A program made the position numbers and the translations under genes. From the NCBI RefSeq assembly GCF_025464955.1, contig NZ_JAODNM010000057.1:1-64000 (forward strand): a DNA stretch of 64,000 nt. Direction: 5' to 3'. Shown piece after piece: positions 8,701 through 17,226 of the stretch (positions are counted from its first letter, which is position 1; every line of letters begins with the position of its first letter). The stretch comes from Amycolatopsis sp. (lineage in GTDB: Bacteria > Actinomycetota > Actinomycetes > Mycobacteriales > Pseudonocardiaceae). The notes under the pieces were generated by a model. That model was given only the letters and a program-made list of their open reading frames with translations. It was not told the origin of the DNA and made no database searches.

Positions 8701-10544
8701 GTGTCTGGACCTATGACGAAGCGGGTGTACCGGACACTCTGGCCACGGCCGGGCACATCCTGCGGCTGCGGCACCGGGACGGTCGCGAGGTCCGGCGCAG
8801 CATCGATGACGCGGTGGTGTTCACGCAGACCTTCGACGCCGAACACCGGCTCGCCTCGCAGGTCGTCGCGACCGAGCAGAACCGGGTCGTGCAGCAGCGC
8901 CGCTTCGAATACCGCCCGGACGGCCGCCTCACGGCCACGCACGACGCGGTTTCCGGTTCCGTGCGGCTCGTCCTCGACCAGGCCGGGCGGATCACCGAAG
9001 TCTCCGGGGCGGACAGGCGGGAGACCTACCGCTACGACGCGATCGGCAACATCGTCGCCGCCGGGCTCGAAACCCGTCAGTACCAAGGGAACAGGCTCGT
9101 CGGCAGCGGCGCGTCGTCCTTCGCCTACGACGCACAAGGCAGGTTGGTGCTGCGTAACCACGGCACGGCTGCCTGGCAGTACACCTGGGACGCACACGAT
9201 CGGCTGACCGGGCTGCGCGCTCCGGACGGCACGCGGTGGCGCTACCGCTATGACCCCGTCGGCCGCCGGATCGCCAAGCAGCGGCTGGTATCCGCGCCCG
9301 GCACGGAACCGGTGGTGGCCGAGCAGATCGAGTTCGTCTGGGACGGTCCGCTGCTCATCGAGCAGGTGCACACCGACGAGGTGGGCCGTCGCACGGTGAC
9401 CACCTGGGACTACCACCCGCTCGACGACCGCCCGCTCACCCAGTCCGACAGTGAGGGCCGGTTCCACTCGATCGTCACTGATCCGATCGGGACACCCACC
9501 GAGCTCGTCGACGCCGACGGGACACTGTCCTGGCATCAGCGGTCCGGTCTCTGGGGCCAGTCCGCGACGCCCTCGGGTACGCCGCTGCGTTTCCCCGGGC
9601 AGTACGCGGACGCGGAATCCGGTCTGCACTACAACGTCTACCGCTACTACGACCCGTCCACCGGGCGCTACCTCAGCCCGGACCCGTTCGGTCTCGGCCC
9701 GGCGCCCAACCCGGTCGCCTATGTCGGCAACCCCTTGCAGGAAGCCGATCCGCTCGGTCTGATGTGTTCGAAGTCGAAGGACTCCGCCAACCCGCCCGAC
9801 GCCCCCGGCGCGGGAACCGATCCGGCGGCGGTCAAGAAGACTCCGCCGCCCTTGCCTCCGCGAAGCAGCAAGCCGGCGCCCAAGCCGGCCGCGGAAGCGC
9901 CGCCGGCCGCCCAACCGAAGCAGCCGCCGCCCGTGCCCCCGCGGAGCAGCAAGCCGGCGCCCAAGCCGAAGCCGGAGGCCGAACCTCCGGCCCCGAAACC
10001 GAAGCCGCCCGTTCCGCCGAAGCCCACGCCCAAGCCGGCCGGACCCCCGGTGCCGGACAAGGCGCCGCTGCGTTCCGGAGCGAAGACCTTCGGGAAGGAC
10101 ACCGCTTCCGGGGAGAAGTACGAACTCAGCGCGGACGGCACCAAGGTCAAGATCTATCGGTTCGGTGACAAGGACAAGAGCTACGACTGGGAGTCCAGGA
10201 GCAGGCAGGAGCATCAGGGCGACTTCTCCGAGCCGAGCGACATGAACAGCTGGGCGATCAAGCAGTCCTCGTTCGGCAGCGGTTCGGACAATCCGACCAA
10301 GAACCCGTTCATCTCGATCGCCACGGACCACGAAACCCTTTCGCACAGCAGTGACCCCTGGGTGCAGAAGATCGTCAAGGAGTCGCCGGACCTGCGGGTG
10401 ATGGAGGTGCCACCGGAGGCACTGATCCGGCCGCGGCCGACCAAACCCCTTTCCAAAGCCGAAACCGAGTGGATGTTCTATGACGGTGACGGCGCCATGA
10501 ACAAGTATCACTCGACCTGGCTCCCCAACCCGTACAAGCACTGA
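5766..10544 (+). CDS. RHS-repeat polymorphic toxin with WXG100-like N-terminus
   Basis: A 1592-residue protein from a TTG start. Residues 1-240 form a helical, partly hydrophobic trafficking region with SSWVGDAGDAY near residue 121 (WxG-like). A Pro/Ser linker follows. A DUF6531-type segment (DPVDVVTGEMVLVQRDLDLP) starts near 363. Many YD/RHS repeats run from about 535 to 1290. The RHS core signature SGLHYNVYRYYDPSTGRYL lies near 1285, with PDPFGL and DPLGL after it. Residues 1340-1435 are a Pro/Ala/Lys linker and 1436-1592 are a variable C-terminal domain. RHS proteins shield and deliver a C-terminal toxin; the N-terminus suggests ESX export. No immunity gene follows directly. The first 0.9 kb uses many T- and G-ending codons, unlike the rest. 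Confidence 0.85.
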   Translation: MSNPLVAPVKDSTKAYSGISLAESAASLAQGIESGDWASIAMGAVGTALDALTIAMDPFGAILAAGVGWLLEHVGPLKEALNALTGDADQIAANSETWKNIATELGSVGDDLKSMVAADTSSWVGDAGDAYRAQSADAVALLQAAAKGCEGASSGVKTAGEVVGAVRTLVRDTIAQLVGHLISWALQVVFTLGIGLAWVVPEVISAVAKTASDIANVTGRLVKAMKALMPLLKKAGTLFEDAGRALKKIKPGEGVPAAKHGDVGSGPKSMDPPSGKKGDSTSPSGAGGTPPPLKSDPAAPPKTDGSTTASGDHSGGATPPPLKVDGTPQPKSDRGLGNDSTHSSGATEPEPLRDSAVPGENRFCASDPVDVVTGEMVLVQRDLDLPGPLALILERTHVSSYRAGRVFGISWASTVDQRLEVGAHVCYYAPDGMILVYPLPSAGSPVMPLEGPRWPLGLDGGGYVIDAVAAGQSLRFAAASAGNPRRFPLSSIEKPESGRIDISRDGAGVPTLMRHSSGVRVAFSSESGRVTGIRMVGLAGAPDVVVMRYGYDDAGRLTEIVNSSGVAARFDYDDFGRITGWQDRNGTWYRYIYDRDGRCVRTVGDRGFYNGAFAYDRERLITTHTDSLGHTTEYHYTETNQLLREVDPLGNITEFEWDRYDRLLSRTDPLGRITRYEYDVNGVLTSVFRPDGHEVLISQGAEPALAVDDGERSWQQAYDGVDLPDPARAQVGVARPLGYRALRGGDSVDTGTPETDLFGRTNRLTDAAGRQIDLGWTVEGHRALRVGPLGGREHWRYDHEGNEIEHVDQLSQRRAVEYGPFGLPFATVDPTGARTAYGYDTELRLTSVTNPQGQVWSYVYDPAGRLVEETDFDGRTLRFTYDRAGQLRRSVNGAGEVTEYEYDAVGQVIERRTASGTTTYAYDPLGRLESATGPDGTLVCERDEDGRVVAETVNGRTVTYAYSPDGKQKRRRTPSGVDSVWTYDEAGVPDTLATAGHILRLRHRDGREVRRSIDDAVVFTQTFDAEHRLASQVVATEQNRVVQQRRFEYRPDGRLTATHDAVSGSVRLVLDQAGRITEVSGADRRETYRYDAIGNIVAAGLETRQYQGNRLVGSGASSFAYDAQGRLVLRNHGTAAWQYTWDAHDRLTGLRAPDGTRWRYRYDPVGRRIAKQRLVSAPGTEPVVAEQIEFVWDGPLLIEQVHTDEVGRRTVTTWDYHPLDDRPLTQSDSEGRFHSIVTDPIGTPTELVDADGTLSWHQRSGLWGQSATPSGTPLRFPGQYADAESGLHYNVYRYYDPSTGRYLSPDPFGLGPAPNPVAYVGNPLQEADPLGLMCSKSKDSANPPDAPGAGTDPAAVKKTPPPLPPRSSKPAPKPAAEAPPAAQPKQPPPVPPRSSKPAPKPKPEAEPPAPKPKPPVPPKPTPKPAGPPVPDKAPLRSGAKTFGKDTASGEKYELSADGTKVKIYRFGDKDKSYDWESRSRQEHQGDFSEPSDMNSWAIKQSSFGSGSDNPTKNPFISIATDHETLSHSSDPWVQKIVKESPDLRVMEVPPEALIRPRPTKPLSKAETEWMFYDGDGAMNKYHSTWLPNPYKH

Positions 10545-10551
10545 TCGGGTC

Positions 10552-10598
10552 GTGAATGCGAGGATTGGGACACTCGACGTCCCATTTCCCGCATTCAC
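10552..10598. terminator. Imperfect 20-bp inverted repeat after the RHS gene
   Basis: Bases 10552-10571 and 10579-10598 pair at 17 of 20 positions around a 7-nt loop. The hairpin begins 8 bp after the RHS stop codon, so it is a likely transcription terminator, although no T-run follows. Confidence 0.55.
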
Positions 10599-10676
10599 CA
10601 AGGAACTTCTGGCGTCGCCGGCGAAATCCGGGCCATGATGGTGGCTCAGCTCCCCGCGACCAGAACAGGCGGACCA

Positions 10677-12176
10677 GTGTCTTCAACTAGTGTTTTCCCC
10701 CAGGCGCTGCTTGATTCCTTCGAACAGAGCCCGGACACGCCCGCGTTCGAGCACGGCTCGCGGGTGGTCACGCGGGGCGAGGCGCTGGAGCTGATCGCGC
10801 GGTTCACCAGCGGGCTCCGCGCGGCGGGGCTTCGCGCCGGCCAGGGCGTCGCCATCGCCACCGGAGTCACCCCGGAGGGGTTCGCCGTGCAGACGGCCGC
10901 GCAGGTGCTCGGCTGTCGCGTGGTCGGTGTCCGTCCGGGGCTGACGCCGGCGCAGCTGGCCGTGATCGTCGGGCGCGACATCGATGCGCTGCTCGTCGAC
11001 GAGTCGGCCGAGACGCCTGAGCTGCTGACGGCCGCGGAGTCGGTCAAGGTGCTGCGGGTTGGGCCGGAGTTGTTGGGGGAGAACGAGAAACCCGTCGCGC
11101 AGGGGCGGCTGGAGGACATCGCGGTGGTGACGTTCACCAGTGGCAGCACCGGAACGCCGAAGGGGGTCGCCCTCGGCTACCAGGCGCTGACCGAGCACTG
11201 GGCGTGGCAGCCCGCGCGGTGGCGTGCCCATACGACCGAGCTGGCGTCGGGGTACCGCCGCTATCTGCTGTTCGGCACGCTGACCAGCCTCGTGATCATG
11301 GAGCATCTCGGCCTCTGCCTGCTTTCCGGCGGTACCGCGGTGATCCCGGTCGGGCTGCCGGTGTTCCCCCAGGTGATCGAGGAGCTGAAGATCAGCGCGA
11401 GCCTGGTCACCGTGCCGCGGCTCTACCAGGTGCTGGACGTGCTGCGGGAGGAGAGCGTCGACGTCAGCTCGTGGCAGGTGCTGGTGGTCGCCGGGTCTCC
11501 GGTGGCGCCTCACCGGCTGGCCGAGGCGTTCGAGCGGATCGGTACCGCGGTCCGCCAGGCGTACGGCCAGACCGAGCTCGGCGTCCTCACCTGGCTCTCG
11601 GCCGAAGACGTCAGGCAGTGGCCCGAAACGCTGGGTTCGGTCGGTCGGGCCGGTACCGACGTCGAGATCGAGGTGCGTGACGACGCCGGGCAGCCGGTAC
11701 CCGCGGGGGCAGTCGGCGAGATCTGGGCGCGTACCCCGTACCAGCTGTCCGGGTACTGGCGTGACGAGAAGCAGACCGCGGAGGTGCTGCGTGACGGCTG
11801 GATCCGCACACTCGACCTCGGTCACCTCGATGAGCGCGGTTTCCTCTACCTGACGGGCCGGGCCAGGGAGGTCGTCATCGTCAACGCGATCATCCACTAC
11901 ATCGGGCCCATCGAACGGGTCCTCGCGTCGCATCCCGACGTCGACCAGGCGTATGTGGTCGGTGCGCCGGATGAGCACACCGGGGAAGCCTCACACGCCT
12001 TCATCGTCCCGATGGACGGTCGTGAAGTGGAGTTCGACGCTCTTCGCGCGATGGTGGTCGGTGAGCTCGGTGCCGCCGCTGTCCCGGCGACGTTCACCGC
12101 CATCACCTCGGTGCCCGTCGCTCCCGGCGGCAAGCCCGACAAGCGCGCCTTGCTCAGCCTCCCGTCAGCGGACTGA
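10677..12176 (+). CDS. AMP-dependent (ANL-superfamily) acyl-CoA ligase-like protein
   Basis: About 499 residues. The adenylation core motif TFTSGSTGTPKGVALGY is the phosphate-binding loop of ANL enzymes. AYGQTELG and a later hinge region with LTGRAREVVIVNA and PGGKPDKRAL complete the pattern of a fatty acyl-CoA or aryl-acid ligase. It would activate a carboxylate as acyl-AMP and then form a thioester. The GTG at 10677 has AGGCGG just upstream; an in-frame ATG at 10635 without such a site is the alternative. No carrier protein or partner enzyme is adjacent, so the substrate cannot be named. Confidence 0.8.
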   Translation: MSSTSVFPQALLDSFEQSPDTPAFEHGSRVVTRGEALELIARFTSGLRAAGLRAGQGVAIATGVTPEGFAVQTAAQVLGCRVVGVRPGLTPAQLAVIVGRDIDALLVDESAETPELLTAAESVKVLRVGPELLGENEKPVAQGRLEDIAVVTFTSGSTGTPKGVALGYQALTEHWAWQPARWRAHTTELASGYRRYLLFGTLTSLVIMEHLGLCLLSGGTAVIPVGLPVFPQVIEELKISASLVTVPRLYQVLDVLREESVDVSSWQVLVVAGSPVAPHRLAEAFERIGTAVRQAYGQTELGVLTWLSAEDVRQWPETLGSVGRAGTDVEIEVRDDAGQPVPAGAVGEIWARTPYQLSGYWRDEKQTAEVLRDGWIRTLDLGHLDERGFLYLTGRAREVVIVNAIIHYIGPIERVLASHPDVDQAYVVGAPDEHTGEASHAFIVPMDGREVEFDALRAMVVGELGAAAVPATFTAITSVPVAPGGKPDKRALLSLPSAD

Positions 12177-12340
12177 GATACAACAGGAGAACTTCCAGCT
12201 CAGCCGTAACGTGGATCTCGGAGCGTTCGAGCGCACCTCGATGCGGCCGCGGTACCGATGGAGGTGTAGGCAGGTCTAGTGGGAAGTGCAGGGTCGGCGA
12301 ATTCACGTCGGCCTCGCGCACCCGGGTGTCAGAATGAAGG

Positions 12341-13096
12341 ATGGCCGTGTGGTTCACCGAGACGTTCGTACAGACGGGTCGTGTCCCGTTGCTGTGCTTC
12401 TTCGGCGGGATGGTCGCCGCGTTCGGGTTCATTCGGCTTTCGGTCCGCCTCATCCGCGCCCAGGTGCGCTGGTGGCCGGGCAACATCACGCCCGGTGGCC
12501 TGCACATCCACCACGTCGTGTTCGGGGTCGTGTTCATGATGATGGGCGGGGTCGCCGGCCTGTCCACGCCTGATGGCGAGACGACCTGGCGATCGGTGGC
12601 GGCCGGGCTGTTCGGTATCGGTTCGGCGCTGGTACTCGACGAGTTTTCGCTGATCCTGCACCTCAAGGACGTGTACTGGTCGGAGAAGGGTCGGCTGTCG
12701 GTCGACGCGGTGTTCGTCGCGATCGCACTGACCGCGATGCTGCTGCTCGGCTTCCGGCCGAGCCTGGTCGACGACATTGTCGCGCCAGGGCCGTCGACAG
12801 GCGGTCCGTATGTTCCGCTCGTCTTCACCGCGGACTTGGCGCTCGCCGTCGTCACCCTGCTCAAGGGCAAGATCTGGACCGGGCTGATCGGCGTCTTCCT
12901 GCCGGTCCTGCTCATCCTGGGCGCGGTCCGCCTCGCGCGTCCGCAGTCACCCTGGTCGCGCTGGCGCTATCTCGAGAGCTCCCGGAAGCTCGCGAAGGCC
13001 CGCTGGCGTGAGCGGCGGCTGCGTGTCCCGATCATCCGCGGCAAGATCTGGCTCCAGGAACTCATCGCCGGCCGCCACGAGCGTGCTCGTGACTGA
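12341..13096 (+). CDS. Conserved integral membrane protein
   Basis: A 251-residue protein with about five hydrophobic segments: near residues 15-35, 55-75, 85-105, 125-145 and 165-200. The loop PGGLHIHHVVFG is His-rich and the tail is strongly basic (SRKLAKARWRERRLRVP). This type is common in actinobacteria and has no established role. It stands alone between the ligase gene and a small protein gene. Confidence 0.7.
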   Translation: MAVWFTETFVQTGRVPLLCFFGGMVAAFGFIRLSVRLIRAQVRWWPGNITPGGLHIHHVVFGVVFMMMGGVAGLSTPDGETTWRSVAAGLFGIGSALVLDEFSLILHLKDVYWSEKGRLSVDAVFVAIALTAMLLLGFRPSLVDDIVAPGPSTGGPYVPLVFTADLALAVVTLLKGKIWTGLIGVFLPVLLILGAVRLARPQSPWSRWRYLESSRKLAKARWRERRLRVPIIRGKIWLQELIAGRHERARD

Positions 13097-13225
13097 TTCG
13101 TCCCGCGCTCGGCGGGTGGCAGGAAATTAACGACAACCTGCAGAACTGCCACTCGCTTTGCGGACTTCGGAGGTGCACGCTGGGAAGCGACAAAAAGCCC
13201 AGCTCTGAAGAAGGGATCACTCGTC

Positions 13226-13480
13226 ATGAACTCCACGAAGCAGCGGTTGCAGGTCTGCTTGGCCCGGCTTCGCGAGTTCCACGAGGTCCACACGGAGCTG
13301 GTCGAGCGGCAGGATCTGCTGAACCGGCCGTGGGAAGAGGATTTCCTGCACTGGGTCAGCGACGGCGAGCACTCGTACCTCCACGGCCACCTCGCCCCGC
13401 CCGCCGACAACCGCCGCCACAGCGTCACGCGCAACGGCTGGTGCCCGGCGTTGGCCAGGTCATCGCGGCTCGGGCGGTAA
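13226..13480 (+). CDS. Small hypothetical protein
   Basis: An 84-residue protein with strongly GC-ending codons and GAAGAAGGGA upstream of the ATG. It has a helical N-terminus (QRLQVCLARLREFHEVHTEL) and a middle WEEDFLHWVSDGEHSYLHG. Codon bias and the ribosome-binding site support a real gene. No function is recognised. The next 265 bp up to 13745 hold only the promoter region of the glucanase gene. Confidence 0.6.
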   Translation: MNSTKQRLQVCLARLREFHEVHTELVERQDLLNRPWEEDFLHWVSDGEHSYLHGHLAPPADNRRHSVTRNGWCPALARSSRLGR

Positions 13481-13745
13481 CCACCCGCACACGCGCGCGA
13501 GTTACCCACACCTGTGCACAAACTGCACAGGCTGCCGGAGTGCCCGAACAGACGTGAGTTCGGTGCCCGGAAGGCCCAGGGCCTGGTGCGGGGAACGCAA
13601 TACTTGTACGGTGCGGCGAAAAGAGTGAACAGCCTGACGCTTATTTCCTGGCATCCGGCCGAAAAACGGCTCTTCTGTGCCTCATTCGGACTAATCCCGT
13701 TCCCCTGCCTGATCCAGCCTTGCTGACGAGAGGTAACCCGGCCCC

Positions 13746-16652
13746 ATGTCCAAGATGAGCCTGAAAAGACCATTGCCGAGGGCGGTGGCCGTGCTGTTCG
13801 CGGCCGGCCTGCTCCTGACGGGCGGCCCCGCGGTGGCGTCGGCGACGCAGGCTGCCACCGGCACGAACCTGGCGCTCGGCAAGCCCATCGAGGCGTCCTC
13901 GGCCAACGGCACTTTCGTGGCGTCGAAGGCCGAGGACGGCGACCCGACGACCTACTGGGAAGGCGGCCCCGACTCCTTCCCGAACACACTGACCGTGTCG
14001 CTGGGCGCCAACGCCGACGTCACCTCGGTCGTGCTCCGGCTGAACCCGTCGACAGACTGGGGTACGCGCACCCAGACCATCGAGCTGCTCGGGCGTGAAC
14101 AGAGCGCGACGTCGTTCGCCGGCCTGTCGCCCGCGACGGTCTACACCTTCGACCCGGCCACCGGGAACACGGTGACGATCCCGGTCACCGCCAAGGTCGC
14201 GGACGTCCAGCTCAAGGTCACCACCAACTCCGGCTCGACCGGTGCCCAGATCTCCGAGTTCGGCGTTTTCGGCACGCCCGCGCCGAACCCCGATCTGACC
14301 GTCACCGGCATCGCGACGTCGCCTCCGGCTCCCATCGAGACCGACGACGTCCAGGCGTCGGCGACCGTGACAAACGCCGGGAACCTGGCTTCGGACGCGA
14401 CCACCAACGTCGGCTTCTACCTCGGCACCACCAAGGTCGCGACCACACAGGTCGGTCCGCTGGCGGCCGGGGCGTCGGCGACGGTGTCGGCGAAGATCGG
14501 CACGCACGATGCCGGTTCGTACTCGCTCACCGCGAAGGTCGACGAAGCCGGCAAGGTCTTCGAACAGGACGAGACGAACAACAGCTACACCAGCCCGACA
14601 CCGCTGGTCGTCAAGCCGGTCGCCAGCGCGGACGTGGTGGCCGCGCCGGCGTCCTGGACCCCGGACACACCGTCCGCCGGTGACCAGGTGAAGTTGTCGG
14701 TGGCCCTCAAGAACCAGGGCACTCGACCCACGAGCAGCTTCGTCCACGTGATCACGCAGACGATCACGGACACGCACACCGGCGCACTGCAGACCGTGCT
14801 GGCCGGTGTCCAGATCGGCCGGATCGCCCCCGGCGCCACCGCCGCCCCGGTCAGCCTCGGCACCTGGCGAGCCGCCGCCAACGGCGAGTTCACGGTGAAG
14901 ACGGAGATCTCCACCGACGCTGCCGAAGTCCCGATCAAGCGGACGAACAACGTCAGCACGCAGTCGCTGTTCGTCGGTCGCGGTTCGGCGATGCCCTACG
15001 ACATGTACGAGGCCGAGAACGGCAAGCTCGCCGGCGGCGCGGCCGTCGTCGGTCCGAACAGGACGATCGGCGACCTGGCCGGCGAGGCGTCCGGCCGTGA
15101 AGCCGTCACGCTGAACACCACCGGCAGCTCGGTCGAGTTCACCACGAAGAAGGCCACCAACACCCTGGTCACCCGGTTCTCGATCCCGGACGCCCCGGCC
15201 GGCGGTGGGCTGAACGCCACGTTGGACGTCTACGTCAACGGCAAGTACCTCAAGCCGATCGACCTGACTTCGCAGTACGCGTGGCTCTACGGCGCCGAAA
15301 CCGGACCAGGGAACGATCCGAGCGTCGGCTCTCCGCGGCACATCTACGACGAGGCCAACCTGCTGCTGGGCACGACCGTCCCCGCGGGCAGCCGGATCAA
15401 GCTGCAGAAGGACGCCGCGAACACCTCGACGTACGCGATCGACTTCGTCAACACCGAGCAGGTCGCGCCGGTCGCCAACCCGGACCCGGCGAAGTACACC
15501 GTGCCGGCCGGCTACACCCAGGCCGACGTCCAAGCCGCACTGGACAAGGTGCACACCGACATCACCGGCACCCTGGTCGGTGTCTACTTGCCACCCGGCG
15601 ACTACCAGGTCAGCGGCAAGATCTCGGTGAGTGGCACGGTCAAGGTGCTGGGCGCGGGACCGTGGTTCACCCGCTTCCGCGAACCGTCCGATCAGGACAA
15701 CACCGACGGCGGGTTCTCACTCGCGCCGGCCGCCAGCGGGTCGACGTTCGGCGGGTTCGCCTTCTTGGGCAACTACAAGACGCGAATCGACGGCCCCGGC
15801 AAGGTGTTCGACCTGACGAACGTGTCGGACCTGACGTTCGACAACCTGTGGGTCGAGCACACCGTCGTCGGGATCTGGGGCACGAACGTCCACGGCATCA
15901 CGGTTGAGAACTCGCGGTTCCGCGACACCTTCGCGGACGGCGTGAACCTGACCAACGGCAGCACCGGCAACCACGTCATCAACAACGAAGCCCGCTCCAC
16001 CGGTGACGACAGCTTCGCCTTGTTCGCGGCCACCGATCTCGGCGGCGGCGACCAGCGAGACAACCTGTTCGAGCACCTGACGGCGCTGGTTCCGTGGCGT
16101 GCGGCGGGGATCGCGCTGTACGGCGGGCAGGCCAACACGTTCCGGGACATCTACGTAGCGGACACGCTGGCCGGTTCGGGTGCCACGATCAGCTCGCTGA
16201 GCTTCGGCGTGACGATGCGTGACTTCGGTCCCGAACCGACGAACGTCCAGAACGTGTCGCTGGTGCGGGCCGGCGGGCACTTCTTCGGCGCGCAGACGTT
16301 CCCGGCGATGTGGTTGTTCTCCGCGACCGAGCTGTTCCGCGGTATCCGCGTGACCACTGTGGACATCACGGATCCGACCTACAGCGGCATCATGTTCCAG
16401 ACGAACTACGTCAACGGGCAGCCGGTGAACTCCATTCAGGACACGACGTTCACCGGGATCTCCATCTCCGGGGCGAAGCACAGCGGTGACGCGTTCGATG
16501 CCAAGTCCGGTTTCGGTGTCTGGGCGAACGAACTGCCCGAGCCCGGACAGGGCCCGGCTGTCGGCTCGGCGACGTTCACCGGCCTGAAGCTGAAGAACAA
16601 CGACGTCGACATCAAGAACACGACGTCGACCTTCACCATCGCCGTCAAGTAG
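13746..16652 (+). CDS. Secreted multidomain GH87 alpha-1,3-glucanase (mycodextranase-like)
   Basis: A 968-residue protein. A signal peptide (KRPLPRAVAVLFAAGLLL, cleavage near ASA) covers about residues 1-36. A discoidin-like carbohydrate module follows (NLALGKPIEASSANGTFVA), then two CARDB domains (about 180-400) and a CBM6/35-like module beginning YDMYEAENGKLAGGAA (about 418). The C-terminal part is a right-handed beta-helix. Asp731 in ADGVN and Asp754-Asp755 in TGDDS match the positions of the acidic catalytic residues described for GH87 enzymes. It should cut fungal alpha-1,3-glucan outside the cell, either for nutrition or for attack on fungi. A perfect inverted repeat follows the stop. 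Confidence 0.8.
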   Translation: MSKMSLKRPLPRAVAVLFAAGLLLTGGPAVASATQAATGTNLALGKPIEASSANGTFVASKAEDGDPTTYWEGGPDSFPNTLTVSLGANADVTSVVLRLNPSTDWGTRTQTIELLGREQSATSFAGLSPATVYTFDPATGNTVTIPVTAKVADVQLKVTTNSGSTGAQISEFGVFGTPAPNPDLTVTGIATSPPAPIETDDVQASATVTNAGNLASDATTNVGFYLGTTKVATTQVGPLAAGASATVSAKIGTHDAGSYSLTAKVDEAGKVFEQDETNNSYTSPTPLVVKPVASADVVAAPASWTPDTPSAGDQVKLSVALKNQGTRPTSSFVHVITQTITDTHTGALQTVLAGVQIGRIAPGATAAPVSLGTWRAAANGEFTVKTEISTDAAEVPIKRTNNVSTQSLFVGRGSAMPYDMYEAENGKLAGGAAVVGPNRTIGDLAGEASGREAVTLNTTGSSVEFTTKKATNTLVTRFSIPDAPAGGGLNATLDVYVNGKYLKPIDLTSQYAWLYGAETGPGNDPSVGSPRHIYDEANLLLGTTVPAGSRIKLQKDAANTSTYAIDFVNTEQVAPVANPDPAKYTVPAGYTQADVQAALDKVHTDITGTLVGVYLPPGDYQVSGKISVSGTVKVLGAGPWFTRFREPSDQDNTDGGFSLAPAASGSTFGGFAFLGNYKTRIDGPGKVFDLTNVSDLTFDNLWVEHTVVGIWGTNVHGITVENSRFRDTFADGVNLTNGSTGNHVINNEARSTGDDSFALFAATDLGGGDQRDNLFEHLTALVPWRAAGIALYGGQANTFRDIYVADTLAGSGATISSLSFGVTMRDFGPEPTNVQNVSLVRAGGHFFGAQTFPAMWLFSATELFRGIRVTTVDITDPTYSGIMFQTNYVNGQPVNSIQDTTFTGISISGAKHSGDAFDAKSGFGVWANELPEPGQGPAVGSATFTGLKLKNNDVDIKNTTSTFTIAVK

Positions 16653-16654
16653 CC

Positions 16655-16718
16655 GTACTCGTGAGTGTTCCCGCCGGTTCTTACCTTGGTTCTTACCGGC
16701 GGGAACACTCACGAGTAC
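16655..16718. repeat. Perfect 23-bp inverted repeat with a duplicated loop
   Basis: Arms 16655-16677 and 16696-16718 are perfectly complementary. Together with the edges of the arms, the 18-nt loop contains GGTTCTTACC twice in direct orientation. The structure starts 3 bp after the glucanase stop and ends 10 bp before the next ATG, so it may act as terminator and also affect initiation of the SRPBCC gene. Confidence 0.7.
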
Positions 16719-16728
16719 TGTGCGGTAG

Positions 16729-17226
16729 ATGACACGCTGGCATGAGCTGGAAAGCGCTGACGAGGGATTTTTCGCGTCCGCGCCTTTCATCCATTGTTAT
16801 CCCATGGACCTGCCGGTTTCGCCCGAGCAGGTTTGGGCGGGTCTGGTCGGCGACAACACGTTGAGCTGGTGTCGCGCGCTGGCCGACGTCAGCTACACCT
16901 CGGAGCCGCCACACCACGTCGGCACCACTCGCACGGCCAAGACCACCGGCGGCGTGTTGGTGTTCCAGGAACGCTTCTTCCGTTGGGAAGAGGGGAAACG
17001 CCAATCGTTCTCCGTCGAGCAGGCGAACCTGCCGATGTTCCGGCGGTTCGCGGAGGACTACCTCGTCGAGCCGACGGACAAGGGCTGCCGGTTCACCTGG
17101 ACGTTCGCCTACGAGCCCGTGCCGGCGTGGAAGCTGTTCTTCACCGCGTCCAAGCCCGTTTCGGCAGGCATCTTCGGGAGTTTCGCCCGCGACACCCGAC
17201 GCCACTTCGGTGTGCAGCGCCGCTAG
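16729..17226 (+). CDS. SRPBCC-family (START-like) protein
   Basis: A 165-residue protein without a signal peptide. The start, the buried ligand-cavity pattern (IHCYPMDLPVSPEQVWAGLV) and the final long helix (KLFFTASKPVSAGIFGSFAR) match the polyketide cyclase/dehydrase SRPBCC group, which binds hydrophobic small molecules. It converges with the TetR gene, and the two stop codons share the palindrome CTAG at 17223-17226. No pathway context is visible. Confidence 0.7.
   Translation: MTRWHELESADEGFFASAPFIHCYPMDLPVSPEQVWAGLVGDNTLSWCRALADVSYTSEPPHHVGTTRTAKTTGGVLVFQERFFRWEEGKRQSFSVEQANLPMFRRFAEDYLVEPTDKGCRFTWTFAYEPVPAWKLFFTASKPVSAGIFGSFARDTRRHFGVQRR

Noticed and set aside
7644..10601. 985-codon reverse-strand frame opposite the RHS gene
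   Set aside because: High GC leaves long antisense frames. The translation is Arg/Val/Gly-rich with no domain, while the plus strand shows clear RHS repeats.
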